Origin: JBKBRC01 sp046292345
Lineage (GTDB): Bacteria > Bacteroidota > Rhodothermia > Rhodothermales > Rubricoccaceae
Assembly (NCBI GenBank): GCA_046292345.1
Contig: JBKBRC010000032.1
Span: 1-25,934, forward strand
Direction of reading: 5' to 3'
DNA: 25,934 bases
Part shown: piece after piece, positions 8,748 through 15,065 of the stretch
Layout: each line of letters begins with the position of its first letter
How positions within the stretch are numbered: the stretch's first letter is position 1
Program-made: the position numbers and the translations under genes
The notes under the pieces: generated by a model
Database searches by the model: none
What the model was told of the DNA's origin: nothing
Seen by the model: the letters and a program-made list of their open reading frames with translations, nothing else

Positions 8748-9536
8748 ATGGATTCCTTTTACTGCGACCAGACGGTCCTCGTCACCGGCGCTTCGGGGGG
8801 TATCGGAGCGGCGATGGCACGGCGCCTGGCGCGCTCAGGCGCCCGGCTCGTGCTCGTGGCACGTTCCGAGGAGGCCCTGGCGCGCCTGGCGGCTGAGCTG
8901 CGGGCCGGGGGCGCCGAGGCGCACGCGCTCGCGCACGACCTTCAGCCGCCGGGCGCCGCGCAGGCGCTCGCCGAGCGCGTCGCCGCCGAGGGCCTCTCGG
9001 TGGACGTACTCGTCAACAACGCCGGCTACGGGATACAGGGCGCGTTCCTGGACCACACACCCGCCGACGCCGAGGGCATGATTGGCCTGAACGTGACCGC
9101 GCTCACGCTCCTCGCGCGGCTCTTCGGCGCGGGCATGGTTGCGCGTGGACGCGGCGGACTGCTCCAGGTGGCGAGCATCGCCGGGTTCGTGCCTGCCCCC
9201 TTCTTCGCCGTCTATGCGGCCACGAAGGCTTACGTGCGCTCTTTCTCGGACGCGCTGCACGGCGAGCTCAAGGGCTCGGGCGTGCACGTGACGTGCCTCT
9301 CGCCCGGGCCGACGGCGACGGGCTTCGGCGGGCGGGCGGGGATGAGTGCGCGCTTTTTCCAGCGTGCGCAGACGGCCGAGGCCGTCGCCGAGGCGGGCCT
9401 GCGCGGCCTGGCTCGGGGCGAGCGCGAGGTCGTCTCGGGCGCGTTCAACAGAGTGCAGGCCGCGGCGGGCGCGCTCGCCCCGCGGAGCCTGGCCGTGCGC
9501 GTGGCGGCCGAGATGATGAGGCGCGCCGGCGCCTGA
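8748..9536 (+). CDS. Short-chain dehydrogenase/reductase (classical SDR)
   Basis: NAD(P)-dependent oxidoreductase of 262 residues. The cofactor loop TGASGGIG is at 13-20, the structural NNAG at 90-93, catalytic Ser143 and the YAATK motif with Tyr156 and Lys160, then SPGPTATGF. The arginines after the second strand (VARS) suggest NADP rather than NAD, which is an inference. It resembles the DltE/YqjQ-like group of SDRs that act on acyl or short-chain carbonyl substrates. The start is ATG 8748, directly before the first beta strand; an in-frame ATG at 8715 would add 11 residues. It is convergent with the phenylalanine hydroxylase gene, with a strong hairpin between the two stops. The substrate is unknown. 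Confidence 0.9.
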   Translation: MDSFYCDQTVLVTGASGGIGAAMARRLARSGARLVLVARSEEALARLAAELRAGGAEAHALAHDLQPPGAAQALAERVAAEGLSVDVLVNNAGYGIQGAFLDHTPADAEGMIGLNVTALTLLARLFGAGMVARGRGGLLQVASIAGFVPAPFFAVYAATKAYVRSFSDALHGELKGSGVHVTCLSPGPTATGFGGRAGMSARFFQRAQTAEAVAEAGLRGLARGEREVVSGAFNRVQAAAGALAPRSLAVRVAAEMMRRAGA

Positions 9537-9543
9537 CACGCCG

Positions 9544-9562
9544 GCGCGCCCGGGGGGCGCGC
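9544..9562. terminator. GC hairpin between convergent genes
   Basis: GCGCGCC (9544-9550) pairs perfectly with GGCGCGC (9556-9562) over a 5-nt loop. It sits in the 43-bp gap between the stops of the SDR (plus) and the phenylalanine hydroxylase (minus). There is no T-run on either side, so it may be a bidirectional hairpin-only terminator. Confidence 0.45.
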
Positions 9563-9579
9563 AGAGAGCGGCCGCGCCC

Positions 9580-10425
9580 TCAGGCCGTCAGCAGGCCGCG
9601 GCCCGTGGCCCAGCGCCGGAACTCGGTCACGAGCTGATCGAAGGACTCGAGCACGAACAGGACAGGCTGGAGGTGCCAGACCTCGTAGTCCTGGTTGATG
9701 ACCGCGTCTACGGAGAACGGACGCTGCTCGGCCTGCTCGAGCGCGTGCACGACCTCGTTCTTGGACGAGAGCACACCGGCGCCGAAGATGCGGATCTCCT
9801 CCGGGTCGCGGATGAGGCCAAACTCGACCGTGAACCAGTGCATCCGCTCGAGGCTCTGCCGGTCAATGCCTTCGGCGTTGAGCGCGGCCTGCCCGAAGAG
9901 CTGGTAGAAGTCCGCGAAGGCCGGCTCGGTGAGCATCGGCATGTGGCCGAAGATGTCGTGGAAGAGGTCCGGGGCGGGGGTGTAGTCGAGCTCCTCGGTG
10001 CCGCGGATGTAGTCGGTCGAAGGGAATTTGCGCTCCGAGAGCAGCGTGAAGAAGTCACGCTCGTGGAGCAGACCCGGGATACGGGCGACCTGCCAGTTGG
10101 TCTCGCGCTGCAAGATGCGCGAGAGCTCGGCCAGGGCCGGGATGCGGTCGGGGACCATATTGAGCGTCTCGACGCCGCGCAGGTAGGCCGCTCCGGCACG
10201 GCCCGGCAGAAGCCGCATCTGCCGCTCGAAGAGGAAACGCCAGTTGTCGTGGTCCTGCTGCGGATAGTCCGGGTAGGCGATCTCGTCGCCGACGGGCGGC
10301 GGGCCGTCGAGCGTCTGCGGGATGCAGCGCGGGTCCACGGCGGAGCCGTCGGAGGGCGCCTTCTCGTAGGCCGAGAGCGGGGCGTCGGCGTCGGCGGGCG
10401 CAGAGGAGAGGGCTGGGTCAGTCAT
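9580..10425 (-). CDS. phhA: Phenylalanine 4-monooxygenase
   Basis: Converts phenylalanine to tyrosine with O2 and a tetrahydropterin cofactor at a non-haem iron. The iron ligands are visible: His156 and His161 in LFHDIFGHMPML, and Glu201 in MHWFTVEFGLI. The blocks IPGLLHERDFFTLLSERKFPS and INQDYEVWHLQPVLFV also fit monomeric bacterial aromatic amino acid hydroxylases. The length of 281 is right, and there is no ACT regulatory domain. The start is ATG 10425; residues 1-40 form a Pro/Ala/Asp-rich leader with no family similarity. Two small membrane-protein genes and a redoxin lie upstream on the same strand. No pterin carbinolamine dehydratase is next to it. The assignment is firm. Confidence 0.96.
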   Translation of the reverse strand: MTDPALSSAPADADAPLSAYEKAPSDGSAVDPRCIPQTLDGPPPVGDEIAYPDYPQQDHDNWRFLFERQMRLLPGRAGAAYLRGVETLNMVPDRIPALAELSRILQRETNWQVARIPGLLHERDFFTLLSERKFPSTDYIRGTEELDYTPAPDLFHDIFGHMPMLTEPAFADFYQLFGQAALNAEGIDRQSLERMHWFTVEFGLIRDPEEIRIFGAGVLSSKNEVVHALEQAEQRPFSVDAVINQDYEVWHLQPVLFVLESFDQLVTEFRRWATGRGLLTA

Positions 10426-10528
10426 GGCTTCAGAGAAAGTGGAAAAGCGCTTCCGGCAGGCGGGCGGCGGACTCGGCAAGCTAACGCCGCCTGAGGCGGT
10501 GAGCGCGCCTCGGTGCCGCGCGCAGACC

Positions 10529-10744
10529 TCAGCGAGGCGGGACCACCTTCTCGCGCTCGCCCGCGCGGCGGCTGAGCACGAGCCCTGCGAGTGCGCCAGC
10601 CGCCAGTGCAGCGGCGATCGAAACGACCAGGTGGACGGTGGCGTCGTCGGAGTAGCGCGGCACGAGCACGGCCGCGATCATGCCAGCGACGAGCGCCACG
10701 CCGATGGCCGGCATCCAGGTGAACTTGGGGGAAGGCGTGGCCAT
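10529..10744 (-). CDS. Small two-helix membrane protein, unknown function
   Basis: A 71-residue protein with two predicted membrane helices (about 11-29 and 38-57) separated by a short polar turn PRYSDDATVH. It has a basic C-terminal tail, SRRAGEREKVVPPR. I do not recognise a family. It starts with ATG at 10744, 33 bp after a second tiny two-helix gene on the same strand and 103 bp before phenylalanine hydroxylase. The clean alternation of hydrophobic and charged parts makes a real gene likely, though in DNA this GC-rich a chance frame cannot be excluded. Confidence 0.6.
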   Translation of the reverse strand: MATPSPKFTWMPAIGVALVAGMIAAVLVPRYSDDATVHLVVSIAAALAAGALAGLVLSRRAGEREKVVPPR

Positions 10745-10777
10745 GGGGCGTCGAGGGAAGAGCTTCGGAGAGGGGCG

Positions 10778-10981
10778 TCAGGGCTTCCGGTTGAGGTAGA
10801 CGGCAGCTCGCATCACGAGCGCCATCAGCAGCGTGCCGGCCAGCACGAACGCCGCGCGCATCGCAGCCGTCGCTGCCCACGGCTCGCTGTAGCGTATCCC
10901 GACCGCCATCCAGTACACGTACGCGGCGGCTGCCAGTGCTGCCCCGAAGCCGAGCACGAGGCGTTCGTAGGGATACCGCAT
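10778..10981 (-). CDS. Small two-helix membrane protein, unknown function
   Basis: A 67-residue protein starting MRYPYERLVLGFG. Two hydrophobic segments (about 7-27 and 41-60) flank the loop GIRYSEPWAATA, and the protein ends in AVYLNRKP. The layout is similar to the next gene downstream, without clear sequence similarity. It starts at ATG 10981, 69 bp after the redoxin gene. I can assign no function; being membrane-inserted is the only inference. Confidence 0.6.
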   Translation of the reverse strand: MRYPYERLVLGFGAALAAAAYVYWMAVGIRYSEPWAATAAMRAAFVLAGTLLMALVMRAAVYLNRKP

Positions 10982-11050
10982 GGCGGGTGGGGCGGGAGGG
11001 CTAACGGAGTGCCCGGCCGCTCGGTTTCTGCTTGGGGCGCGGCGCGGTGG

Positions 11051-11650
11051 TTAGCGGTCTGCCCGGGCCTCGGCGGGCGCGCGCTTCCATTTGATGCTGC
11101 ACCCCATCGAGGGGTGCTGCGTCGCGGCGGGCTTCCGCCCGTCGAGCGTGGCCGCAATCGCGTCGGCGAGATCGGTCGTGGTAGGCGGCCGCCCGGGACG
11201 GCCGTCGTCGAGGCGCCCGCGGTAGACGAGGCGGCGCACGTCGTCGAAGAGGTAGAAGTCTGGCGTGCAGGCGGCGTCGTAGGCCCGGGCGACGGCCTGC
11301 GTTTCGTCGTAGAGGTAGGGGAACGGATAGCCCTTCTCCGCGGCTCGCGCCGCCATCGCCTCGAAACTGTCCGCGGGATAGGCGTCGGCGTCGTTGGCCG
11401 AGATGGCCACGAACGCCACGCCCCGCGCCGCCGTCTCACGCGCAAGCGCTATCAGGCGGTCCTCGACGGCGTGCACGTACGGGCAGTGGTTACACGTGAA
11501 CACGACGACGAGCGCGCGGGCGTCGGCATAGTCGGCGAGGCGGCGGGTGAGGCCGTCGCCCCGGTCGTCTACGGAGGGGTTGGCCGCTGGCAGGTGGAAG
11601 TCGGGCGCGGGCGTGCCGAGGGGGAGCATGGTGGAGGGCGTAAGAGCCAC
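11051..11650 (-). CDS. Thioredoxin-family redoxin (peroxiredoxin-like, CNHC motif)
   Basis: Thiol-disulfide protein of 199 residues from the AhpC/TSA-like redoxin group. It starts GTG at 11650 with LTPSTMLPLGTPAPDF, a well-conserved opening in this family; ATG 11629 would cut into that block. The redox motif is FTCNHCPYVHAVEDRL with cysteines 53 and 56. It is followed by VAISANDADAYPADSFEAM and the YDAACTPDFYLFD strand with its cis-proline. The C-terminal block HPSMGCSIKWK is also typical. No signal peptide, so cytoplasmic. It may be an antioxidant reductase; the electron donor is unknown. It is first in a possible minus-strand run with the two small membrane genes and phhA. Confidence 0.88.
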   Translation of the reverse strand: MALTPSTMLPLGTPAPDFHLPAANPSVDDRGDGLTRRLADYADARALVVVFTCNHCPYVHAVEDRLIALARETAARGVAFVAISANDADAYPADSFEAMAARAAEKGYPFPYLYDETQAVARAYDAACTPDFYLFDDVRRLVYRGRLDDGRPGRPPTTTDLADAIAATLDGRKPAATQHPSMGCSIKWKRAPAEARADR

Positions 11651-11822
11651 GGGCGCACGGGATGGACGGACGTACCTTCCTTACCGGTCACGGCGCGAGG
11701 GGGTCCCCGGGGGCGGCACAGCCGGGCGGGGAGGCATGCTTCGGCGCCCGGGAGCCCTCTCTCTCTCGAACGTCTCCTTCAGGGATATCGCTCCTCCCCA
11801 GGGGTCGCTCAGCCGCGAGGGG

Positions 11823-11870
11823 CCTGGAACGCGAGGCGCCTGGGACGCGAGGCGCCTGGAACGCGAGGCG
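11823..11870. repeat. 16-bp tandem repeat, 3 copies
   Basis: CCTGGAACGCGAGGCG repeats three times, the middle copy with one change (GGGACG). The last copy runs into the left arm of the 13-bp inverted repeat near tRNA-Glu. It lies in the 267-bp gap between the redoxin start and the tRNA; I see no gene in that gap. Confidence 0.85.
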
Positions 11871-11905
11871 CCGGCCGCCTCCGAAGAGATCAGCCGGCGC
11901 CTCGC
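11863..11905 (-). terminator. Perfect 13-bp stem-loop just 3' of tRNA-Glu
   Basis: The arm 11863-11875 (GCGAGGCGCCGGC) is exactly complementary to 11893-11905 (GCCGGCGCCTCGC), with a 17-nt loop. It begins 12 nt after the tRNA 3' end on the minus strand, the place for a terminator or processing hairpin. No T-run follows. Confidence 0.5.
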
Positions 11906-11917
11906 CGTGGGAGCGTG

Positions 11918-11990
11918 TACCGCATACGGGATTCGAACCCGTGTTACCGCCGTGAGAGGGCGGCGTCCTAGACCCCTAGACGAATGCGGC
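11918..11990 (-). tRNA. tRNA-Glu (anticodon CTC)
   Basis: A 73-nt cloverleaf on the minus strand. The acceptor is GCCGCAT with ATGCGGT; the D-arm is GTCT/GGAC around AGGGGTCTA. The anticodon stem CCGCC/GGCGG closes the loop CTCTCAC, so the anticodon is CTC (reads GAG). The T-arm is ACGGG/CCCGT around TTCGAAT. The anticodon arm and variable TAAC match bacterial tRNA-Glu closely. The first acceptor pair would be G1-U72, a wobble. CCA is not encoded. A candidate promoter lies 9 nt upstream. Confidence 0.95.
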
Positions 11991-11999
11991 AGGGCTTTC

Positions 12000-12009
12000 T
12001 AACATACGG
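12000..12009 (-). promoter_or_regulatory. Candidate promoter element of tRNA-Glu
   Basis: On the minus strand this reads CCGTATGTTA, ending 9 nt before the tRNA 5' end, a spacing that would start transcription at or near the tRNA. TATGTTAG resembles the Bacteroidota TAnnTTTG element. The identical 10-mer precedes the HtrA gene. No clear upstream -33 box is visible. Confidence 0.4.
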
Positions 12010-12022
12010 CGCAAAGAGGCCC

Positions 12023-12502
12023 CTACGGATCTGTTAAAGCCATTTTCACGTGTGGGATGCCGACCTCGTCGAACGGGGTGCCCTCGGCGACGAAGCCGAA
12101 CGCGGCGTAGAACGCTGCCAAGTGCGCCTGCGCGTGGAGCGCGAAGCGGCTGTAGCCGGCAGTGCGCGCGTCGGCGAGCGCCTGCGCTACGAGCGCCCGG
12201 CCCACGCCTCGGCCGCGGTAGGGCGGCAGCACGGCGAAGCGGCCCATCCAGACGAGGCCCGCCGCGTCCTCGGCGTCCTGGCGGACGTACCAGCGGGCCG
12301 TGCCGGCCGGCACGGCCCGGACGCGCGCCAGCAGGTGGTGTGCCTGCCGGCCCCGGACCTCGGGGGCGTCGTAGGCGTCCCATTCCTCCTCGGGCGGGCA
12401 ACGCTGCTCGACGATGAAGACGGCCGTCCGGATGGCGACGACCGCCTGCCAGTCGGCATCGGTGACGACGGGGGTGATCGCAGGCGCGTCGGGGCGCGTC
12501 AT
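12023..12502 (-). CDS. GNAT-family N-acetyltransferase
   Basis: Transfers an acetyl group from acetyl-CoA to an unknown amine, in the cytoplasm. The 159 residues carry the acetyl-CoA pyrophosphate loop YRGRGVGRAL (95-104), preceded by the strand MGRFAVLPP. The C-terminal ALHAQAHLAAFYAAFGF (121-137) is the usual motif-B region. The early block VFIVEQRCPPEEEWDAYD resembles the ElaA/YjcF subgroup. The ATG at 12502 overlaps the stop of the upstream hydrolase gene as ATGA, so the two are probably translationally coupled. tRNA-Glu follows after 32 bp. The substrate cannot be inferred. Confidence 0.9.
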   Translation of the reverse strand: MTRPDAPAITPVVTDADWQAVVAIRTAVFIVEQRCPPEEEWDAYDAPEVRGRQAHHLLARVRAVPAGTARWYVRQDAEDAAGLVWMGRFAVLPPYRGRGVGRALVAQALADARTAGYSRFALHAQAHLAAFYAAFGFVAEGTPFDEVGIPHVKMALTDP

Positions 12503-13671
12503 GGGACGCCGAGGTGAGAACGCAGGGCCTCCGTGACGGGGCTGCGCGCGGCAGGCCCCGTGGCGAGCGTCTCGTGCCCGGCATCAGGGAGCTCGAGGTA
12601 GGCGGCCGTAGTGCGTCCGGTGAGCATCACGAGCGCCCGCCCGTGCTCGACCGGCACCGTGCCGTCGTCGGCGCCATGGATGGCGAGCGTGTAGGGCGGC
12701 GGCGCCGCCACGTACGCGGCCGAGCGCAGCAGGAGCGCGGCGCGGGCCTCGGCGAGCGCGAGCGACCCGGCGCGGAGCGCGTCGAGCACGGGCGCGAGCA
12801 CAGGTGCGAAGCCGGGCACGGTCTCGAGCGGGCGCCCCTGCAGGTAGCGCCGCGCATCGTCGCGCAGGCCCGGTGTGAAGAACGTCGTCGGCGCCGCGAG
12901 CGAGACGACGAGGCGGACGTGCTCGTCGGGCGTGCGGGCGCGTCCGAGCGTGAGCAGGGCTACGCCGCCGCCCCGACCGAACCCGTAGAGGCCCTTGCGG
13001 GCAGGATCGACGAGCAGGGCCGCACCGGCACGCGCGGCGTAGCCGAGAACGGCCAGCGCGTCGTCTACGTCAGCGTCATAGGGGGCGGGGGGCGCTGGCG
13101 AGCGGTAGGCGCGTCCGCCCACGCGCAGCACCTGCCCCCGGAAGGCGACAACCCCGAAGACGATCTCGCCGTGCGCATACTCGGCGATAGGCAGCGCCGC
13201 CGGAACGTCTGCGGCCACGGCATCGGCCGAGGGCAGCACGAGCAGAAAGGGACGCGTGCGCACGTCCCCGAGCGGACGCGGGGGCAGCCGGATGGCCGCG
13301 TAGAAGAGCGTATCGCGCGGGCGCGCCGCGTCGAGCGCGGCCACGACACGCCACTCTTCGGGCTCCCGCGGGCCGGGCGCGCGGTGCGTGGCCACGTCTG
13401 CGAAGGCGTAGCGGCCGGCGCGTTCGGCGTCGCGTTCGGCGCGCGCGGCCGCCGTTAGCGCGCGCTCCGCCGGTGTCGGCGGGGCGAAGAGCGCGGCCAG
13501 GTCCACGCCGGCCACGATGTCGGGATCTGGCGTGCACGCCGCGCCACAGGGCGGCGAAGCCGCGTCGCAGGCCGCGAGTGCGATCGCGCCGAGCGCCATG
13601 GCGCCCAGCACGAGCCTGCGGAGGCCTCGCGTGCCGGGAACTCGCGTGCCGGTCGGAGAGGGACGGCGCAC
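12499..13671 (-). CDS. Lipoprotein alpha/beta-hydrolase paralogue lacking the nucleophile serine
   Basis: Secreted lipoprotein of 390 residues from the GTG at 13671. The leader has several arginines, a hydrophobic stretch and the lipobox ALAAC (Cys35). ATG 13599 would leave too short a signal, so I prefer the GTG. It aligns along its length with the gene directly upstream: IVAGVDLAALFAPPTPAE, YDADVDDALAVLG, YGFGRGGGVALL and AIHGADDGTVPVEHG each have a counterpart there. The nucleophile elbow reads G-F-G-R-G, Gly232 (codon GGT, 12976-12978) where the upstream copy has Ser. The acid (DDGTVP) and histidine (DAGHETLA) regions remain. It is therefore probably a non-catalytic or altered hydrolase. 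It starts 11 bp after the upstream stop and overlaps the GNAT gene by 4 bp. Confidence 0.82.
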   Translation of the reverse strand: MRRPSPTGTRVPGTRGLRRLVLGAMALGAIALAACDAASPPCGAACTPDPDIVAGVDLAALFAPPTPAERALTAAARAERDAERAGRYAFADVATHRAPGPREPEEWRVVAALDAARPRDTLFYAAIRLPPRPLGDVRTRPFLLVLPSADAVAADVPAALPIAEYAHGEIVFGVVAFRGQVLRVGGRAYRSPAPPAPYDADVDDALAVLGYAARAGAALLVDPARKGLYGFGRGGGVALLTLGRARTPDEHVRLVVSLAAPTTFFTPGLRDDARRYLQGRPLETVPGFAPVLAPVLDALRAGSLALAEARAALLLRSAAYVAAPPPYTLAIHGADDGTVPVEHGRALVMLTGRTTAAYLELPDAGHETLATGPAARSPVTEALRSHLGVP

Positions 13672-13682
13672 AGCCGTGCGGG

Positions 13683-14915
13683 TCAGAGCGCGAGCGCCGG
13701 CGTGCGCCGCGTCGCCGGCGGGCGGGCGGCGAGCGTCGGCGGGCCGATCAGGCGCGCCTGCATGAACGCCTGCGTTGCCGCAAGGCTCTGCGGGAAACCC
13801 TCCGGCGCATGGAAGATCGGCTGGAGGTCTGCGTTGCTCGTCGGCGCCTCGCCGTAGGCGTTGAACTCGTACGCCCCGCGGGGGCGGCTCCGCTGCGCGC
13901 GCGCGTCGAATGCAGCCGAGACGCCGAACGGCACCACAGGGTCGCGGCGGTGGTGGTGGACCTGCGTCGGGGGCAGGTCGGCGGTGAAGAGCGAGGCCGA
14001 GCGGCGCACGACCTCGAGGCGCGCGCCGTCGTAGTCCGCGTTCGGGTTGTAGCGCCCGTCCGGGCCGCGCAGCGGCGCGAGCACGTTCTCGAGCAGGAAG
14101 CGCCCGCCGGGCAGGCCGAGCGCCGACGGCAGCCCGGCCAGCAGCCCGATGCCGAGGTTCTGGATGTCTTGGTTGTAGAAGTCCGACGGCCCGTAGTAGT
14201 TGGTCACGGCGCCGATACGGCCGTCGCGGATGGCGTGCAGCAGCGCCACGTTGCCGCCGCGGCTGAAGCCGAGCGCGCCGACGCGGCCGGCGTCGGTCTG
14301 CGCCGGGAAGAGCGCGAGCACGGCCGAGAGCAGCGCCATCGAGTCGTCCACGTCGTAGTCCCAAGGGCTGGCCGAGCCGCCGGCGCGGTACGGGCCGCCG
14401 AGCGCGGCGTAGCCCGCCGTGCGAAGCTCCTCGGAGCGGTACACGGGGAGCACCTGCACGGTCTGCGCGAACAGATCCGGGAAGGCTGCGGCCATCTGCA
14501 CGAGCCCCGTGTTGGCCGACTGCGCGGCCACGTCGAGGCCGTTGTCGCCGCCGTGGTGTACGACGAGCACGGGCCGACCTACCGCGCCGGCCGGGATGCG
14601 CACGAGGCCGTAGTGCGTCAGCGGCGCACCCGGCCCCGTCGTGACCGGGTGCGAGACGACGTAGACCGTCGCGTTGCCAATCGTGGCCTGCGAGACGACG
14701 GTACCCGTCACGCCCTGCGTGGCGGAGGCGCGCGCGGCCCACTGCCCGCGCACGGTCTGGATCTCGCTCGCGCTGGCCGGCGCGAACAACCGCGTCAGGT
14801 TGACGCCCCCCGCGATCTGGTCGTTGCCCGTCGAGGGGCCGCCGCTGTCGCAGGCGGCGAGGGCGAGCGCGAGAAATGCGAGCAGCAGGCGAGGGCGGAG
14901 GAGAGGCGAGCACAT
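13683..14915 (-). CDS. Lipoprotein alpha/beta-hydrolase (esterase/peptidase-like)
   Basis: Secreted, lipid-anchored hydrolase of 410 residues. The signal ends in LALAAC with lipid-bearing Cys22. The alpha/beta-hydrolase core shows RPVLVVHHGGDNG (oxyanion-side strand), WDYDVDDSMALL, the nucleophile elbow GALGFSRGGNVALL with Ser218, and VHHHRRDPVVPFG carrying the likely acid residue. The catalytic histidine is probably the one in PIFHAPEGF, but this is less clear. The substrate is unknown; prolyl-oligopeptidase-like and esterase activities are both possible. ATG 14915 is the start. A shortened paralogue follows 11 bp downstream, evidence of tandem duplication. It is divergent from the TonB receptor across 150 bp. 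Confidence 0.85.
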   Translation of the reverse strand: MCSPLLRPRLLLAFLALALAACDSGGPSTGNDQIAGGVNLTRLFAPASASEIQTVRGQWAARASATQGVTGTVVSQATIGNATVYVVSHPVTTGPGAPLTHYGLVRIPAGAVGRPVLVVHHGGDNGLDVAAQSANTGLVQMAAAFPDLFAQTVQVLPVYRSEELRTAGYAALGGPYRAGGSASPWDYDVDDSMALLSAVLALFPAQTDAGRVGALGFSRGGNVALLHAIRDGRIGAVTNYYGPSDFYNQDIQNLGIGLLAGLPSALGLPGGRFLLENVLAPLRGPDGRYNPNADYDGARLEVVRRSASLFTADLPPTQVHHHRRDPVVPFGVSAAFDARAQRSRPRGAYEFNAYGEAPTSNADLQPIFHAPEGFPQSLAATQAFMQARLIGPPTLAARPPATRRTPALAL

Positions 14916-15065
14916 ACGGTTTCGGGCTGGAGAGGCGCAAGATAGGGCGTGCTCAGGGGCGCTCTGCTGCCAGGTGAAGATTGGATAGAAGACCGCGCTT
15001 GTGTGGACTGAGTCTAGCTAGGGGGTAGATTGGATTCGGTCCAAACAAGCCCGTACTGACCCTCC
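14916..15065. promoter_or_regulatory. Divergent promoter region, hydrolase pair and TonB receptor
   Basis: A 150-bp gap between divergent starts, clearly more AT-rich (15015-15050) than the genes. TAGATTGG near 15027 resembles a Bacteroidota -7 element for the receptor, but the spacing to a TTG upstream is too long to be convincing. No operator palindrome or Fur-like box was seen. Confidence 0.3.

Noticed and set aside
11918..12009. Integration site for a mobile element at tRNA-Glu
   Set aside because: No integrase gene and no second copy of the tRNA 3' end was seen nearby.
12499..14940. One long 813-codon minus-strand gene
   Set aside because: Its first part is out of frame with the real lipoprotein hydrolase (13683-14915) and shows only Arg/Pro/Ala-rich sequence; the domain blocks fit two separate genes.
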